The notes: generated by a model from the sequence alone, not told the origin. A DNA stretch of 47,074 nt from JBFEYJ01 sp041563315 (GCA_041563315.1 JBFFNE010000017.1:1-47074); one strand, 5' to 3'; shown: positions 1-8,606, counted from the stretch's first letter. Translations and numbers: made by a program.

Positions 1-1443
1 CAGCATTTGGTAGGCCCGCTCATGCTGCCCCACCGTCTGCAGGTCGAACAACAGCTGCACCAGCTGATCGCGCTGCTCCTCGCTGAGCGATGCGGCCTGT
101 GGGATCATTGCCCCCAAAAGCGAGCTCGTGTGCTCAAACTCGCCGGCAAGAATAAAAACCTTGGCGCGCCGCATCTGCCAGGAGAAGCGAGCGGTATCTT
201 CCGGAGGCTCAGGAAGATGTTGCATCAGACGAGAGGCCTGCGGCAAATCGCCGTCACGGATAGCCTGATCCACCAGGATATAGGCCACAGACGCCGGTAC
301 AGGGTGACGCGCGTCAAAGCGTGTGGAGTGCAAATAGAGTTGTTGTACCAAGGCGATGCCATTATCCAGTTTCAGCAACCGCTCGACCAGTGCCTGGTGC
401 GCACGCTCCCTCCCTGACATTTGATAAGCCTCTTCTGCCAGCAAGGCATAGAGCGAACGAATACGTACCGGATAACGGAGGTCGGTGGTTTCGGCAGCTT
501 GGAACCAGGCGCCATCATTACCGAGCAGCAACTGTTCCCGATTACCCACATGTCGCGCATAGGCCTGATAGCTGTCCCACAGATTATCCGCAGTGTGAGA
601 AAAGAGCGGTCCCCAGGTCCTGTCAAAATGCTGCACGCGAAACCACTGTTCCAGGGCGATGATTTGTTGAGAGGTACGCTGCTCACTGCTGGCCGCTTCG
701 GCCATAATGCCATAAAGCAGATACAGCACTTCCTCACTCAGCCCGTCGGTCCCGGACAAATCCTTGGCCTGAACCAGTATCGTCGCCGGATTTTGGCCAT
801 CGCGTAACGCTGCCAGCAGTAACAGAGAACGGATCAGCGGGTCATTGCCCAGCTGCTCCAGCAGAGGGCGGCTTTCGCTCGCCCTGTCGTTGACCAGCAG
901 AACACGGGCGCGCAGCAGGATCGCTTCCCGATCGCCATCACCGTAGTCCTGATGAAAACGTAGCATCGAGACATAGGCATCATCGATGCGCCCTTCAAGC
1001 AGGTAACTCTGCATGACCAGCTGACGGTACACAGCAAGCTGACCGGCAACTCCGTCTCCTGACTGGAACGACCAGATCAGGTCACGCAGCAGTTGCCGCG
1101 CCGTGACAAAGTGCCCACTCAGTATTAACGCACGGGCTCGCCTTCCCTGCGCCCAGGCAACAAAGTCACGCGGGAGATCGGCAGGCAGTGCGGTCAGACC
1201 ATCGGCCAGGGCCTGCCAGTGCTCATGTTCCTCCATGATACGAATTCGCATCCGCTCCCAGCGCATCCATTGCCGTGAGTCCTGCTCATAGGACGGTTGT
1301 TCCTTCTCCAGCAGACTCAGTGCTAGCTCGGCGGCGCCACCTTTGGCCAGCAGGGCAATCTCATCAAGCTCCAACGCTGCAGCAGACTGGCACACAAGGA
1401 GCATGGACAACAGCCAAAAACGAAAAAGGCGGACAGCACCCAC
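1..1443 (-). CDS. Exported helical-repeat (TPR-like) protein, C-terminus off the left edge
   Basis: The frame whose codons begin at positions divisible by three is open from about 1509 to the left edge, so the 3' end lies outside the window. From a GTG at 1443 it gives 481 visible codons. The first ~23 residues (basic VRLFR, hydrophobic WLLSMLLV, then QSAAA) look like a Sec signal peptide cleaved after AAA. The rest is rich in Leu, Ala, Arg, Glu and Gln in paired-helix spacing, with segments such as RARALILSGHFVTARQLL, typical of TPR-like solenoids. I recognise no catalytic motif. An ATG at 1402-1404 would start inside the signal peptide, and an ATG at 1507-1509 would add a non-hydrophobic leader that includes the terminator stem, so GTG 1443 (AGGCGGA 9 nt upstream) is preferred. 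It lies in the same direction as rplS and just behind its terminator. The specific role is unknown. Confidence 0.72.
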   Translation of the reverse strand, partial: MGAVRLFRFWLLSMLLVCQSAAALELDEIALLAKGGAAELALSLLEKEQPSYEQDSRQWMRWERMRIRIMEEHEHWQALADGLTALPADLPRDFVAWAQGRRARALILSGHFVTARQLLRDLIWSFQSGDGVAGQLAVYRQLVMQSYLLEGRIDDAYVSMLRFHQDYGDGDREAILLRARVLLVNDRASESRPLLEQLGNDPLIRSLLLLAALRDGQNPATILVQAKDLSGTDGLSEEVLYLLYGIMAEAASSEQRTSQQIIALEQWFRVQHFDRTWGPLFSHTADNLWDSYQAYARHVGNREQLLLGNDGAWFQAAETTDLRYPVRIRSLYALLAEEAYQMSGRERAHQALVERLLKLDNGIALVQQLYLHSTRFDARHPVPASVAYILVDQAIRDGDLPQASRLMQHLPEPPEDTARFSWQMRRAKVFILAGEFEHTSSLLGAMIPQAASLSEEQRDQLVQLLFDLQTVGQHERAYQML

Positions 1444-1461
1444 AGGGTACTGTCCGCCTTT
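1414..1461 (-). terminator. Rho-independent terminator after rplS
   Basis: On the minus strand a perfect 12-bp stem, AAAGGCGGACAG / CTGTCCGCCTTT (1450-1461 with 1425-1436), encloses a 13-nt loop and is followed by TTTTTCGTTTTT. It lies about 75 nt past the rplS stop and fits the end of the rpsP-rimM-trmD-rplS operon. It also overlaps the 5' end of the left-edge gene, whose likely GTG start falls in the loop. Confidence 0.85.
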
Positions 1462-1534
1462 AAAGCAATGCCCCGACTGCAGAACGACTTTCCGCAACTT
1501 CGAGCTCATCCGGCGACTGGACCGCCTGGACGAA

Positions 1535-1879
1535 TTAGAGCTTTTCCTTGATACGTGCCGCCTTGCCGGTACGACCACGCAGGTAGTACAACTTGGCACG
1601 ACGCACATCACCGCGACGTTTCACTTCGATGGAATCGATAGCCGGGCTATAGGTCTGGAATACACGCTCAACGCCTTCACCGTGAGACATCTTGCGCACG
1701 GTAAATGCGGAGTTCAGACCACGGTTACGCTTGGCGATAACCACACCTTCAAAGGCCTGCAAACGCTCGCGGGTGCCTTCCTTAACCTTTACCTGAACCA
1801 CAACAGTATCACCGGCACCAAATTCCGGCACCTCACGGTTCATCTGTTCTGCTTCGAGTTGTTTGATGATGTTGCTCAT
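1535..1879 (-). CDS. rplS: 50S ribosomal protein L19
   Basis: L19 is a structural protein at the interface of the two ribosomal subunits, close to 16S rRNA. The 114-residue product is full length for the family. It begins MSNIIKQLEAEQM and contains the conserved GDTVVVQVKVKEGTRERLQ and FEGVVIAKRNRGLN segments, then FTVRKMSHGEGVERVF and the basic tail KLYYLRGRTGKAARIKEKL. It is last in the order rpsP-rimM-trmD-rplS, the same arrangement as in E. coli, about 100 nt after trmD. A strong terminator follows it. Confidence 0.98.
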   Translation of the reverse strand: MSNIIKQLEAEQMNREVPEFGAGDTVVVQVKVKEGTRERLQAFEGVVIAKRNRGLNSAFTVRKMSHGEGVERVFQTYSPAIDSIEVKRRGDVRRAKLYYLRGRTGKAARIKEKL

Positions 1880-1980
1880 TACGAAAACTCCCGGAAAAAA
1901 GTCCGCCGATTATACACTTAAAACCTGCACTTGACACCAGTTAACGCGTTATCTGTACCCTGGTGCCAAATCCATATAAT

Positions 1981-2724
1981 TTAAATCTGTTCATGCTCCT
2001 GAATGAATTCCAGCAGCAATTGCTGCTGTCGTTCATCCAGCTCCAGTCCAGCCAGCAATTCCGGCCGCCGCAGCCAGGTCCGTCCCAGTGCCTGCTTTTC
2101 CCGCCAACGCTCAATGGCAGCGTGATCGCCACTCAACAACACCTCCGGCACAGGCATCCCCTCAAATACTTCGGGGCGAGTATAGTGCGGGTAATCAAGC
2201 ACCCCCTGACTGAACGAGTCCTGCTGTGCAGAATCTTCATGCCCGAGGACACCTGGCAACTGACGTGTCACCGCGTCAATTACCACCATGGCGGCCAGCT
2301 CGCCGCCACTTAATACGTAATCACCGATGGACCACTCTTCATCCACCTCGGATTCGATGAGGCGCTCATCCACACCCTCGTAGCGACCGGCGATGAGTAC
2401 CAAGTGCTCATACCCCGACAGTTCACGCACACCGTCATGATCCAGCGGCCGCCCCTGCGGTGAAAGATAGACCACATGTGTCCGAGCTTCACTCGTGGCA
2501 CGGGCATTATGTATCGCTTCGCGCAGTGGCTGGACTTTCATCAGCATACCCGGGCCACCGCCATATGGACGATCATCCACGGTACGATGCTTGTCGTGGG
2601 TATAGTCGCGCGGGTTCCACAAACCCAGCTCGACGATCCCCCGCTCGATTGCCCTGCCCGTCACGCCGTAGGCGCTGAGCGCATCAAACATAGGTGGGAA
2701 CAGTGTCACCACATCGATGCGCAT
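1981..2724 (-). CDS. trmD: tRNA (guanine-37-N1)-methyltransferase
   Basis: TrmD is a SPOUT-fold dimer that uses S-adenosylmethionine to methylate N1 of G37, next to the anticodon of tRNAs reading CNN codons, and so prevents +1 frameshifting. The 247-residue protein starts MRIDVVTLFPPMFDAL. It shows the family signatures RTVDDRPYGGGPGMLMKV, LIAGRYEGVDERLIE and the knot region YVLSGGELAAMVVIDAVTR with PGVLGHEDS. The length is typical. It lies 3 nt after the rimM stop, so the two are cotranscribed and probably translationally coupled. Confidence 0.98.
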   Translation of the reverse strand: MRIDVVTLFPPMFDALSAYGVTGRAIERGIVELGLWNPRDYTHDKHRTVDDRPYGGGPGMLMKVQPLREAIHNARATSEARTHVVYLSPQGRPLDHDGVRELSGYEHLVLIAGRYEGVDERLIESEVDEEWSIGDYVLSGGELAAMVVIDAVTRQLPGVLGHEDSAQQDSFSQGVLDYPHYTRPEVFEGMPVPEVLLSGDHAAIERWREKQALGRTWLRRPELLAGLELDERQQQLLLEFIQEHEQI

Positions 2725-2727
2725 AGG

Positions 2728-3252
2728 CTAAAACTCGGGATCCCAATCGACGGTGATCACACCTTCGTTCAGGTCGACATTCTTGACAAACTGCCCCTGA
2801 ACGAAGGGGATGAGCCGTTCCGTGCCATCCTGCATGACCACCAGCACGTCATTAGCGCCGGTTACCAGCAAGCTAGCGACAACACCCAGAGCGACACCCT
2901 CCAGGGTGATGACCTTGAGACCAACCAGATCCGTCCAGTAATACTCATCGGCACCCGTCTGAGGCAACTGTTCACGACGAATCGCGATGATATTGCCCAT
3001 CAGCGCCGCTGCCGCATCACGGTCATCGTAACCCTTGAGTTTAGCGACGACACCCTTGCCGTGAACACGCCCGGTATCTAGCTCGCATGCCGCCCATGCT
3101 CCCTGTTTTTTCAGGTACCAGGTGGCATAGCCCAGAATGTTCTCACGCGGCTGGGTATGGGAGAAAATCTTGACCCAACCGCGTACGCCGTAGATGCCGT
3201 TAATGCGGCCAACGACGATGTACTCTTGCCCGCTCTCAGCCATCGCTGTCAC
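2728..3252 (-). CDS. rimM: 16S rRNA processing protein RimM
   Basis: RimM helps mature the 3' (head) domain of 16S rRNA and binds S19 in pre-30S particles. The 174-residue product has an N-terminal RimM barrel (VVGRINGIYGVRGWVKIFSH, residues ~12-31) and a C-terminal PRC-barrel (YYWTDLVGLKVITLEG, ~103-118). The length is normal. The first ATG (3252) and the ATG of MAESG (3243) are both possible; nothing decides between them. It lies between rpsP and trmD in the usual ribosome-maturation operon. Confidence 0.96.
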   Translation of the reverse strand: MTAMAESGQEYIVVGRINGIYGVRGWVKIFSHTQPRENILGYATWYLKKQGAWAACELDTGRVHGKGVVAKLKGYDDRDAAAALMGNIIAIRREQLPQTGADEYYWTDLVGLKVITLEGVALGVVASLLVTGANDVLVVMQDGTERLIPFVQGQFVKNVDLNEGVITVDWDPEF

Positions 3253-3297
3253 GCCACCGGTCGCACAGACCGCTTGAACAACAGCGATACACGGAAT

Positions 3298-3540
3298 TTA
3301 GGCTTGCTTTGCCTTTAGCAGGCTGGCCACTCGCTCAGATGCCTGGGCACCCTGAGACAACCAGTAGTCAACGCGCTCACGATCGATGCGCAGGCGCTCT
3401 TCATTGCCCCGGGCTACGGGGTTGAAGAAACCGACACGCTCGATGAAACGGCCGTCACGACGGTTGCGACTATCGGTCACAACGATCTGATAAAAAGGAC
3501 GCTTTTTTGCGCCACCGCGAGCCATACGGATGGTTACCAT
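3298..3540 (-). CDS. rpsP: 30S ribosomal protein S16
   Basis: S16 is a small-subunit protein needed for early assembly of the 16S 5' domain. The 80-residue product starts MVTIRMARGGAKKRPFYQIV and continues through the conserved DSRNRRDGRFIERVGFFNPVA, a perfect family match and length. GAGGAA lies 9 nt before the ATG. It is first in rpsP-rimM-trmD-rplS. About 75 nt upstream, TACAAT on the minus strand (3613-3618) could be a -10 element, but no good -35 accompanies it. A hairpin lies in the 5' leader (separate entry). Confidence 0.98.
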   Translation of the reverse strand: MVTIRMARGGAKKRPFYQIVVTDSRNRRDGRFIERVGFFNPVARGNEERLRIDRERVDYWLSQGAQASERVASLLKAKQA

Positions 3541-3560
3541 GCCAGTGAATTCCTCGTCTT

Positions 3561-3593
3561 TACAAACAAACGGGGCCGCCTAATTGGCGACCC
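3561..3593 (-). terminator. Hairpin with T-rich tail between ffh and rpsP
   Basis: On the minus strand GGGTCGCC-AATTA-GGCGGCCC forms an 8-bp stem (one G-U pair) with a 5-nt loop, followed by CGTTTGTTTGT. It sits 20-50 nt before the rpsP start. It could be a weak ffh terminator or an attenuator in the rpsP leader; the sequence alone does not decide. Confidence 0.45.
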
Positions 3594-3657
3594 TCTAAGC
3601 GGTAAGCCGGGTATTGTACGTCGGAATGACGAAAAAAGGAAACCCTAAAAGCAGGTT

Positions 3658-3725
3658 GTAGCAGTGGCTTCCAGCCACGATGGGGCGGCGCCTCAGGCAA
3701 ATCGCGGCAGAGATGCCGCCCCTAC
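3658..3725. repeat. BIME-like pair of inverted REP elements (GTAG family)
   Basis: The 68-bp element begins GTAG and ends CTAC. It contains two small palindromes, GTGGCT-TCC-AGCCAC and GCGGCA-GAGA-TGCCGC, in opposite orientation around a GC-rich centre. That layout is typical of bacterial interspersed mosaic elements whose REP units are moved by RAYT (TnpA_REP) transposases in many gammaproteobacteria. It lies 8 bp beyond the ffh stop. No transposase gene is present in the window. Confidence 0.7.
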
Positions 3726-3732
3726 ACCTGAT

Positions 3733-5091
3733 TTAGAAAGGCATCCCCGGCGGCATGCGCCCCTTGAGTCCGCGCATCATCTTGCCCATGCCGCCCTTGG
3801 ACATCTTTTTCATCATCTTCTGCATCTGAGTAAACTGCTTGAGCAGACGGTTCACATCCTGGACTTGGGTGCCGGATCCCATCGCGATTCGCCGCTTGCG
3901 TCCACCCTTGATGAGCTCGGGTCGCTGCCGCTCAAACGGGGTCATAGAGTTGATAATCGCCTCCAGGCGTTTGAATTCCTTGTCATTGACCTGGCTTTTT
4001 GCCGCCTCGGACACGTTGCCCATTCCCGGTAGTTTGTCCATGATGGCTCCGATGCCACCCAGGTTCTGCAACTGCTGCAATTGATCACGGAAGTCTTCCA
4101 GATCAAAGCCCTTGCCCTTCTTGAGCTTGGCCGCGAGCTTTTGCGCCTTGTCCTGATCGACTTTGCTTTGCACCTCCTCGACCAAAGACAGGACATCACC
4201 CATATCAAGGATGCGGGATGCCAGGCGCTCCGGATAAAAGGGTTCCAGCGCCGTACTCTTCTCGCCAACACCGAGGAACTTGATCGGCTTACCGGTGATA
4301 TGTCGAACCGACAGGGCGGCGCCGCCACGAGCATCACCGTCGGTCTTGGTCAGGATAACCCCGGTCAGTGGCAGGGCATCGCCAAAGGCCTTCGCTGTGT
4401 TGGCTGCGTCCTGCCCTGTCATGCTGTCGACCACAAACAGTGTCTCAATCGGATTGATAGCTGTATGCACTCGCTGGATCTCGCCCATCATCTGTTCGTC
4501 GATATGCAGACGACCGGCCGTGTCAATGAGAACGACATCGATATACTTCTTGCGCGCCGCATCGACTGCATTACGGGCGATCTCCACCGGCTCCTGAGTG
4601 GTCGAGCTTGGGAAAAATTCGACGCCAACCTCTCCGGCCAGAGTCTTAAGTTGCTCGATGGCGGCTGGGCGGTAAATGTCGGCACTCACCACCATGACCG
4701 ATTTTTTCTTCTTCTCCTTGAGCCAGCGTGCCAACTTGCCGACGCTAGTGGTCTTGCCCGCCCCCTGCAGGCCGGCCATTAGCACGACTGCAGGCGACTG
4801 GGTATTGAGGTTAAGCTCCTCATTGGCCTCGCCCATGAGCGAGATCAGTTCCTCGTGTACGATCTTGACCAGCGCCTGGCCAGGGGTAAGGCTCTCCATC
4901 ACCTCCTTGCCAATCGCTCTTGCCTTGACGTGATCGGTGAATTCACGCACAACGGGCAAGGCAACATCCGCTTCCAGCAAGGCCATGCGCACTTCGCGCA
5001 GGGTCTCCTTAATATTGTCTTCACTCAGGCGTCCGCTGCCGCGCAGGTTGCGCAGGGTCTGGCTCAGCCTGGAAGTTAAACCTTCAAACAT
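3733..5091 (-). CDS. ffh: Signal recognition particle protein Ffh
   Basis: Ffh is the SRP54 GTPase. With 4.5S RNA it binds signal sequences emerging from the ribosome and delivers them to FtsY at the membrane. The 452-residue protein has the N domain, then the G domain with P-loop GLQGAGKT (107-114), DTAGR and TKTDGDARGGA. The C-terminal M domain is methionine-rich: RRIAMGSGTQVQDVNRLLKQ, then MQKMMKKMSKGGMGKMM. The length equals the family norm. It lies behind the phosphodiesterase-like gene and ahead of the rpsP operon. The 4.5S RNA gene is not in this window. Confidence 0.98.
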   Translation of the reverse strand: MFEGLTSRLSQTLRNLRGSGRLSEDNIKETLREVRMALLEADVALPVVREFTDHVKARAIGKEVMESLTPGQALVKIVHEELISLMGEANEELNLNTQSPAVVLMAGLQGAGKTTSVGKLARWLKEKKKKSVMVVSADIYRPAAIEQLKTLAGEVGVEFFPSSTTQEPVEIARNAVDAARKKYIDVVLIDTAGRLHIDEQMMGEIQRVHTAINPIETLFVVDSMTGQDAANTAKAFGDALPLTGVILTKTDGDARGGAALSVRHITGKPIKFLGVGEKSTALEPFYPERLASRILDMGDVLSLVEEVQSKVDQDKAQKLAAKLKKGKGFDLEDFRDQLQQLQNLGGIGAIMDKLPGMGNVSEAAKSQVNDKEFKRLEAIINSMTPFERQRPELIKGGRKRRIAMGSGTQVQDVNRLLKQFTQMQKMMKKMSKGGMGKMMRGLKGRMPPGMPF

Positions 5092-5176
5092 AGCGATTGA
5101 GAATCCTGTAACAAAGCAACGTTGGCCCGACGCGACTGACGGCCCAACGAGGGATGGGAATAAGAATAGAGGGGTA

Positions 5177-5944
5177 TTATAGCGTTAAAACCTCACCACC
5201 TGTTAGGTGGGAGAGAGGACGATCGGTGATCAACTCACGACATTCCTGATAAATCATCTCCTCTTCCCCTGGTTTGGCGTGAGTCAGGTAGACATGAGGT
5301 GAATGCCTCAGTTTAGCGATATCCTCCGCCAGCAGCTGCGGGCAGTAGTGTTTGGACATCTCACACAGTTCAATCTCAGCATTGGAAAAGGCCGATTCAA
5401 CAATCAGGTGATCGAGCCGCTCCAGCGCGTTGAGCCCCTGCCACAGCGTATCATTGGTAGTGGTGTCGCCGGCGAAGGCAAAGGTGCCCCCCGGGTACTC
5501 CACCACGTAAGCGGCCGTCGGCACAATGTGATTGACGGGAAGCATGCTGAAATGGCAGTCACCGACCGTCACCCGCTCACCCGGCTCCATCTCCTGCATC
5601 ACCAGTACCGGAAACTCCTCGTTGGGAAGGCGGGTAAAATCGGGCCACACCACCCAATTGAAAATATGTTCTTTAAGGGCGCGTAGAGTGTACGGCAGAC
5701 CATGGATGACAATCGGCTGCTCGATACGGTCAAAGACACTGTCGATAAGCAAGGGGATCATATGGATATGATCCATATGGATGTGAGTGAGAAAGATATG
5801 CCGTATACCAGCCAACGCATCCAGGCTGAGGTCACCAACTCCGCTCCCTGCATCAATCAGAACATCATCACCCAGCAGGAACGACGTTGTCCGACGGCCA
5901 TTGCCGCCAATGCCACCACTGCACCCTAGTACCCTCAATTCCAT
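5177..5944 (-). CDS. Metallo-beta-lactamase-fold hydrolase, class II cyclic-nucleotide phosphodiesterase-like
   Basis: The 255-residue protein has the binuclear-metal motif HIHMDH (His54, His56, Asp58, His59) after FLT, the later ligands NHIVP and FAGDTTTND, and a C-terminal THAKPGEE. These match cytoplasmic phosphodiesterases and RNase-Z-like enzymes. The overall layout (GCSGGIG at the start, IDAGSG) best resembles class II 3',5'-cyclic-nucleotide phosphodiesterases, but the substrate is an inference. The ATG at 5944 is chosen because GAGAG precedes it by 5 nt and MELRVLGCSGG is the natural N-terminus; an ATG 19 codons upstream adds an unlikely leader. It lies 85 nt before ffh and diverges from ypjD. 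Confidence 0.8.
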   Translation of the reverse strand: MELRVLGCSGGIGGNGRRTTSFLLGDDVLIDAGSGVGDLSLDALAGIRHIFLTHIHMDHIHMIPLLIDSVFDRIEQPIVIHGLPYTLRALKEHIFNWVVWPDFTRLPNEEFPVLVMQEMEPGERVTVGDCHFSMLPVNHIVPTAAYVVEYPGGTFAFAGDTTTNDTLWQGLNALERLDHLIVESAFSNAEIELCEMSKHYCPQLLAEDIAKLRHSPHVYLTHAKPGEEEMIYQECRELITDRPLSHLTGGEVLTL

Positions 5945-6274
5945 CCAGGCTCTCCACACCCTAAACATGTTGGTGCCATAACACTGCCGGCACACACCCA
6001 CTCCAGAGGATACCTGCTAGGCTTTTTCAACACAGTATTTTCGACACATCATGATTAACAGCACTTTAACAAAGACTTACTGCGAATTTATACCGTAATC
6101 TTTGCAGATAATCTATTATCGCAGCAACAAGAAATCATATTCGCCTAGGAAGTCACAAAATCCGGTAAACTGTACGCCGTTTTGTAGTAAGCGGAGATTA
6201 TCGGTTATCGGCACTTCACCCCCCTGCAGCTCTGTGCGAACATTGCCACAACAGATAGTAAATATGGAACCGGT
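5945..6274. promoter_or_regulatory. Divergent intergenic region between the phosphodiesterase-like gene and ypjD
   Basis: This 330-bp spacer must hold the promoters of both neighbours. It is AT-rich between about 6035 and 6150 (TTTATACCG, GATAATCTATTATC), where sigma-70 elements are likely, but I cannot place a convincing -35/-10 pair. A short direct repeat, TTATCGGTTATCGG, lies near 6200. No RNA gene is recognised. Confidence 0.35.
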
Positions 6275-7081
6275 ATGAATACATTGCTCACCGCCCTGGG
6301 CGTCATCCTTTATATAACCAGTGCCGCGCTTCTGCTGCGCCGCCTCGCCACGGGTGTTCAAGCCACCCGGCAAAGCAAACTGCTCGCCCTGGTGCCGGGT
6401 TTGATCGCTACACTCAGCCACATCGCATCACTGCATTATACAATGATCACACCCGAGGGTCTGTATCTGACCTTCTTCCATGTGCTGTCGCTGACGAGCT
6501 GGCTGGCAGCGATTCTGGTTGTACTCAGTGCACTGAAGCAGCCCCTGGAGAACCTGGGCATTGTCGTCCTTCCATTCGCGGCCTTCGCCCTGTTGGCGCA
6601 GACCGTCGCAGGGACAAATGGCGCCACTGTGGAGGTAGTAAGCATGGGCCTCAAGGCACATATTCTGCTCTCCATCTTCTCCTACAGCCTGCTGGGTGTT
6701 GCCGCGCTGCAGGCGCTCTTACTGGCAATCCAGACCCGCCACCTGCGTAACCGCCAACCAGGAGGCTTCATCCGCGCCCTGCCACCGCTGGAAACGATGG
6801 AAACCCTGCTGTTTCGCATGATCGGTCTGGGCTACATCCTGCTCAGCCTTTCACTGCTATCCGGAGTGACCTACATTGAAGATATCTTCGCCCAGCACCT
6901 GGTGCACAAGACGGTTCTCTCCGTTTCGGCCTGGGTGGTGTTTGCCATCCTGTTGTGGGGCCGCTGGCGCTTTGGCTGGCGCGGACGTATCGCCGTACGC
7001 TGGACCTTGAGCGGATTTGTCGTGCTGATGCTGGCCTATTTCGGAAGCAAACTGGTGCTGGAGTTCATTGTGCTGCGCTAA
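6275..7081 (+). CDS. ypjD: CcsA/YpjD-family inner-membrane protein (cytochrome c biogenesis type)
   Basis: The 268-residue protein is almost entirely hydrophobic, with about eight membrane segments. It starts MNTLLTALGVILYITSAALL and later has SLTSWLAAILVVLSALK, AHILLSIFSYSLLGVAALQA and WVVFAILLWGRWRFGW. This is the CcsA/CcmC-like fold named YpjD in E. coli, where it also lies next to ffh and yfjD/corB. CcsA proteins handle haem for cytochrome c; for YpjD itself that role is inferred. GGA precedes the ATG by 6 nt. Confidence 0.87.
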   Translation: MNTLLTALGVILYITSAALLLRRLATGVQATRQSKLLALVPGLIATLSHIASLHYTMITPEGLYLTFFHVLSLTSWLAAILVVLSALKQPLENLGIVVLPFAAFALLAQTVAGTNGATVEVVSMGLKAHILLSIFSYSLLGVAALQALLLAIQTRHLRNRQPGGFIRALPPLETMETLLFRMIGLGYILLSLSLLSGVTYIEDIFAQHLVHKTVLSVSAWVVFAILLWGRWRFGWRGRIAVRWTLSGFVVLMLAYFGSKLVLEFIVLR

Positions 7082-7207
7082 ACTTTGCCCATATGATTAC
7101 GGCAATTGCCCCACGTAGACTGAGCCGACATACCAGACAGACTTGACAGGACCCTGCAGACTCCCTGTAATTGGCACTCGATACCACTCGTTAAGGACTC
7201 ACCTTTT

Positions 7208-8479
7208 TTGTTAAATGACATTCCCATATGGGTGCTGCTCAGCACCCTCGCCCTGTTAATCCTTCTTTCCGCTTTCTTCTCCGGTTCAGAGACAGGCCTG
7301 ATAAGCCTAAACCGATATCGCTTGCGGCACATGGCAAAAAGCGGACACACTGGCGCGGTACGTGCCAGCGAACTGCTCCAGCGCCCCGACAAGCTGATCG
7401 GGCTGATTTTACTGGGGAACAATTTTGTCAACATCCTCGCCTCAGCCATCGCAACCATCATTGCTTTGCGCCTGATCGGTGAGGAAGGCATTATGATTGC
7501 GACACTACTGCTTACCGTGGTTATCCTGATCTTTGCCGAGATCACACCTAAGACCCTGGCAGCGCTGCATCCAGAGCGCTTTGCCTTTCCAGCCACCCTT
7601 TTCCTCAAACCGCTACAGCGAGTGCTCTATCCGCTGGTGTGGCTAATCAACACCATCCCTAATGCGCTGCTGCGCCTCATTGGGGTATCCCAGGAAGACA
7701 TGGCGTCACATAACATCAGCAGTGAGGAGCTGCGTACTGTGGTCAATGAAGCGGGAGCGATGATCCCCCAGCGCCACCAGAAGATGCTGCTGAGCATTCT
7801 CGACCTGGAAAAGGTGACGGTCGAAGATATCATGGTGCCCCGTAGCGAGATCGTCGGCATCGACCTGGACGATGACTGGGAAACCATTGAAAAACAGATC
7901 AGTACCAGCCAGCACACACGCCTACCCGTTTTTCGCGGCGACATTGACAACGTGCAAGGCTTCATTCATCTGCGCAATGTACTCGCCCTGCGCCGTCAGC
8001 ATGAGCTCAGCAAGGAAGACCTGGCATCCCTGATACGCGAGACCTACTTCATTCCGGAAGGCACCGCACTGAATACTCAGCTGCTGCACTTCCAGCACCA
8101 ACGCCGCCGCATCGGGCTGGTAGTGGATGAGTACGGTGACATTCAGGGGCTGGTTACGCTGGATGATATTCTCGAAGAGATTGTGGGAGAATTTACTACG
8201 GATCCAGCCACCAGCAGCCGGGATATTCATCCCCAGGATGATGGCACCTTTCTTGTCGATGGCAGTGCCAATATCCGTGAACTGAACCGCATTATGCAAT
8301 GGGACCTGCCGACCGACGGTCCCAAGACTCTCAACGGCATGATTACCGAGTACCTGGAAACCATTCCTGAGGCGGGAACCAGCTTGCTGTTGGAGGGTTA
8401 CCCAATCGAGATATTACAAATCAGCAGCAATACGGTGAAAACCGTGCGTATTGATCCATCGTTCAAGAAGAAAGCCTGA
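7208..8479 (+). CDS. corB: CNNM/CorC-family (CorB, YfjD-like) membrane transporter
   Basis: The 423-residue protein has an N-terminal DUF21/CNNM membrane domain (~1-190, with FFSGSETGLISLNRYRLRHM and LIGLILLGNNFVNILAS), a CBS pair (~205-330, starting VEDIMVPRSEIVGID and including RRRIGLVVDEYGDIQGLVTL) and a C-terminal CorC/HlyC domain (~340-420). The family is linked to magnesium and cobalt export. The start is the TTG at 7208, preceded by AAGGA; no nearby ATG would keep the first helix. The order ffh / ypjD / corB matches E. coli. Confidence 0.93.
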   Translation: MLNDIPIWVLLSTLALLILLSAFFSGSETGLISLNRYRLRHMAKSGHTGAVRASELLQRPDKLIGLILLGNNFVNILASAIATIIALRLIGEEGIMIATLLLTVVILIFAEITPKTLAALHPERFAFPATLFLKPLQRVLYPLVWLINTIPNALLRLIGVSQEDMASHNISSEELRTVVNEAGAMIPQRHQKMLLSILDLEKVTVEDIMVPRSEIVGIDLDDDWETIEKQISTSQHTRLPVFRGDIDNVQGFIHLRNVLALRRQHELSKEDLASLIRETYFIPEGTALNTQLLHFQHQRRRIGLVVDEYGDIQGLVTLDDILEEIVGEFTTDPATSSRDIHPQDDGTFLVDGSANIRELNRIMQWDLPTDGPKTLNGMITEYLETIPEAGTSLLLEGYPIEILQISSNTVKTVRIDPSFKKKA

Positions 8480-8606
8480 ATACAAAGGCTAATTTTCTTT
8501 AACAATTTGCTGCATGCCTCGGATTTCATTAAAAATATACTGTACAACTCACCATGCCCTACGACTATAATGGCCGGGTAAATTCAGGAGCGTTGGAGCA
8601 AATTTT

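Noticed and set aside
4081..4782. A 233-codon plus-strand open frame opposite ffh
   Set aside because: It is an antisense shadow of ffh with no ribosome-binding site.
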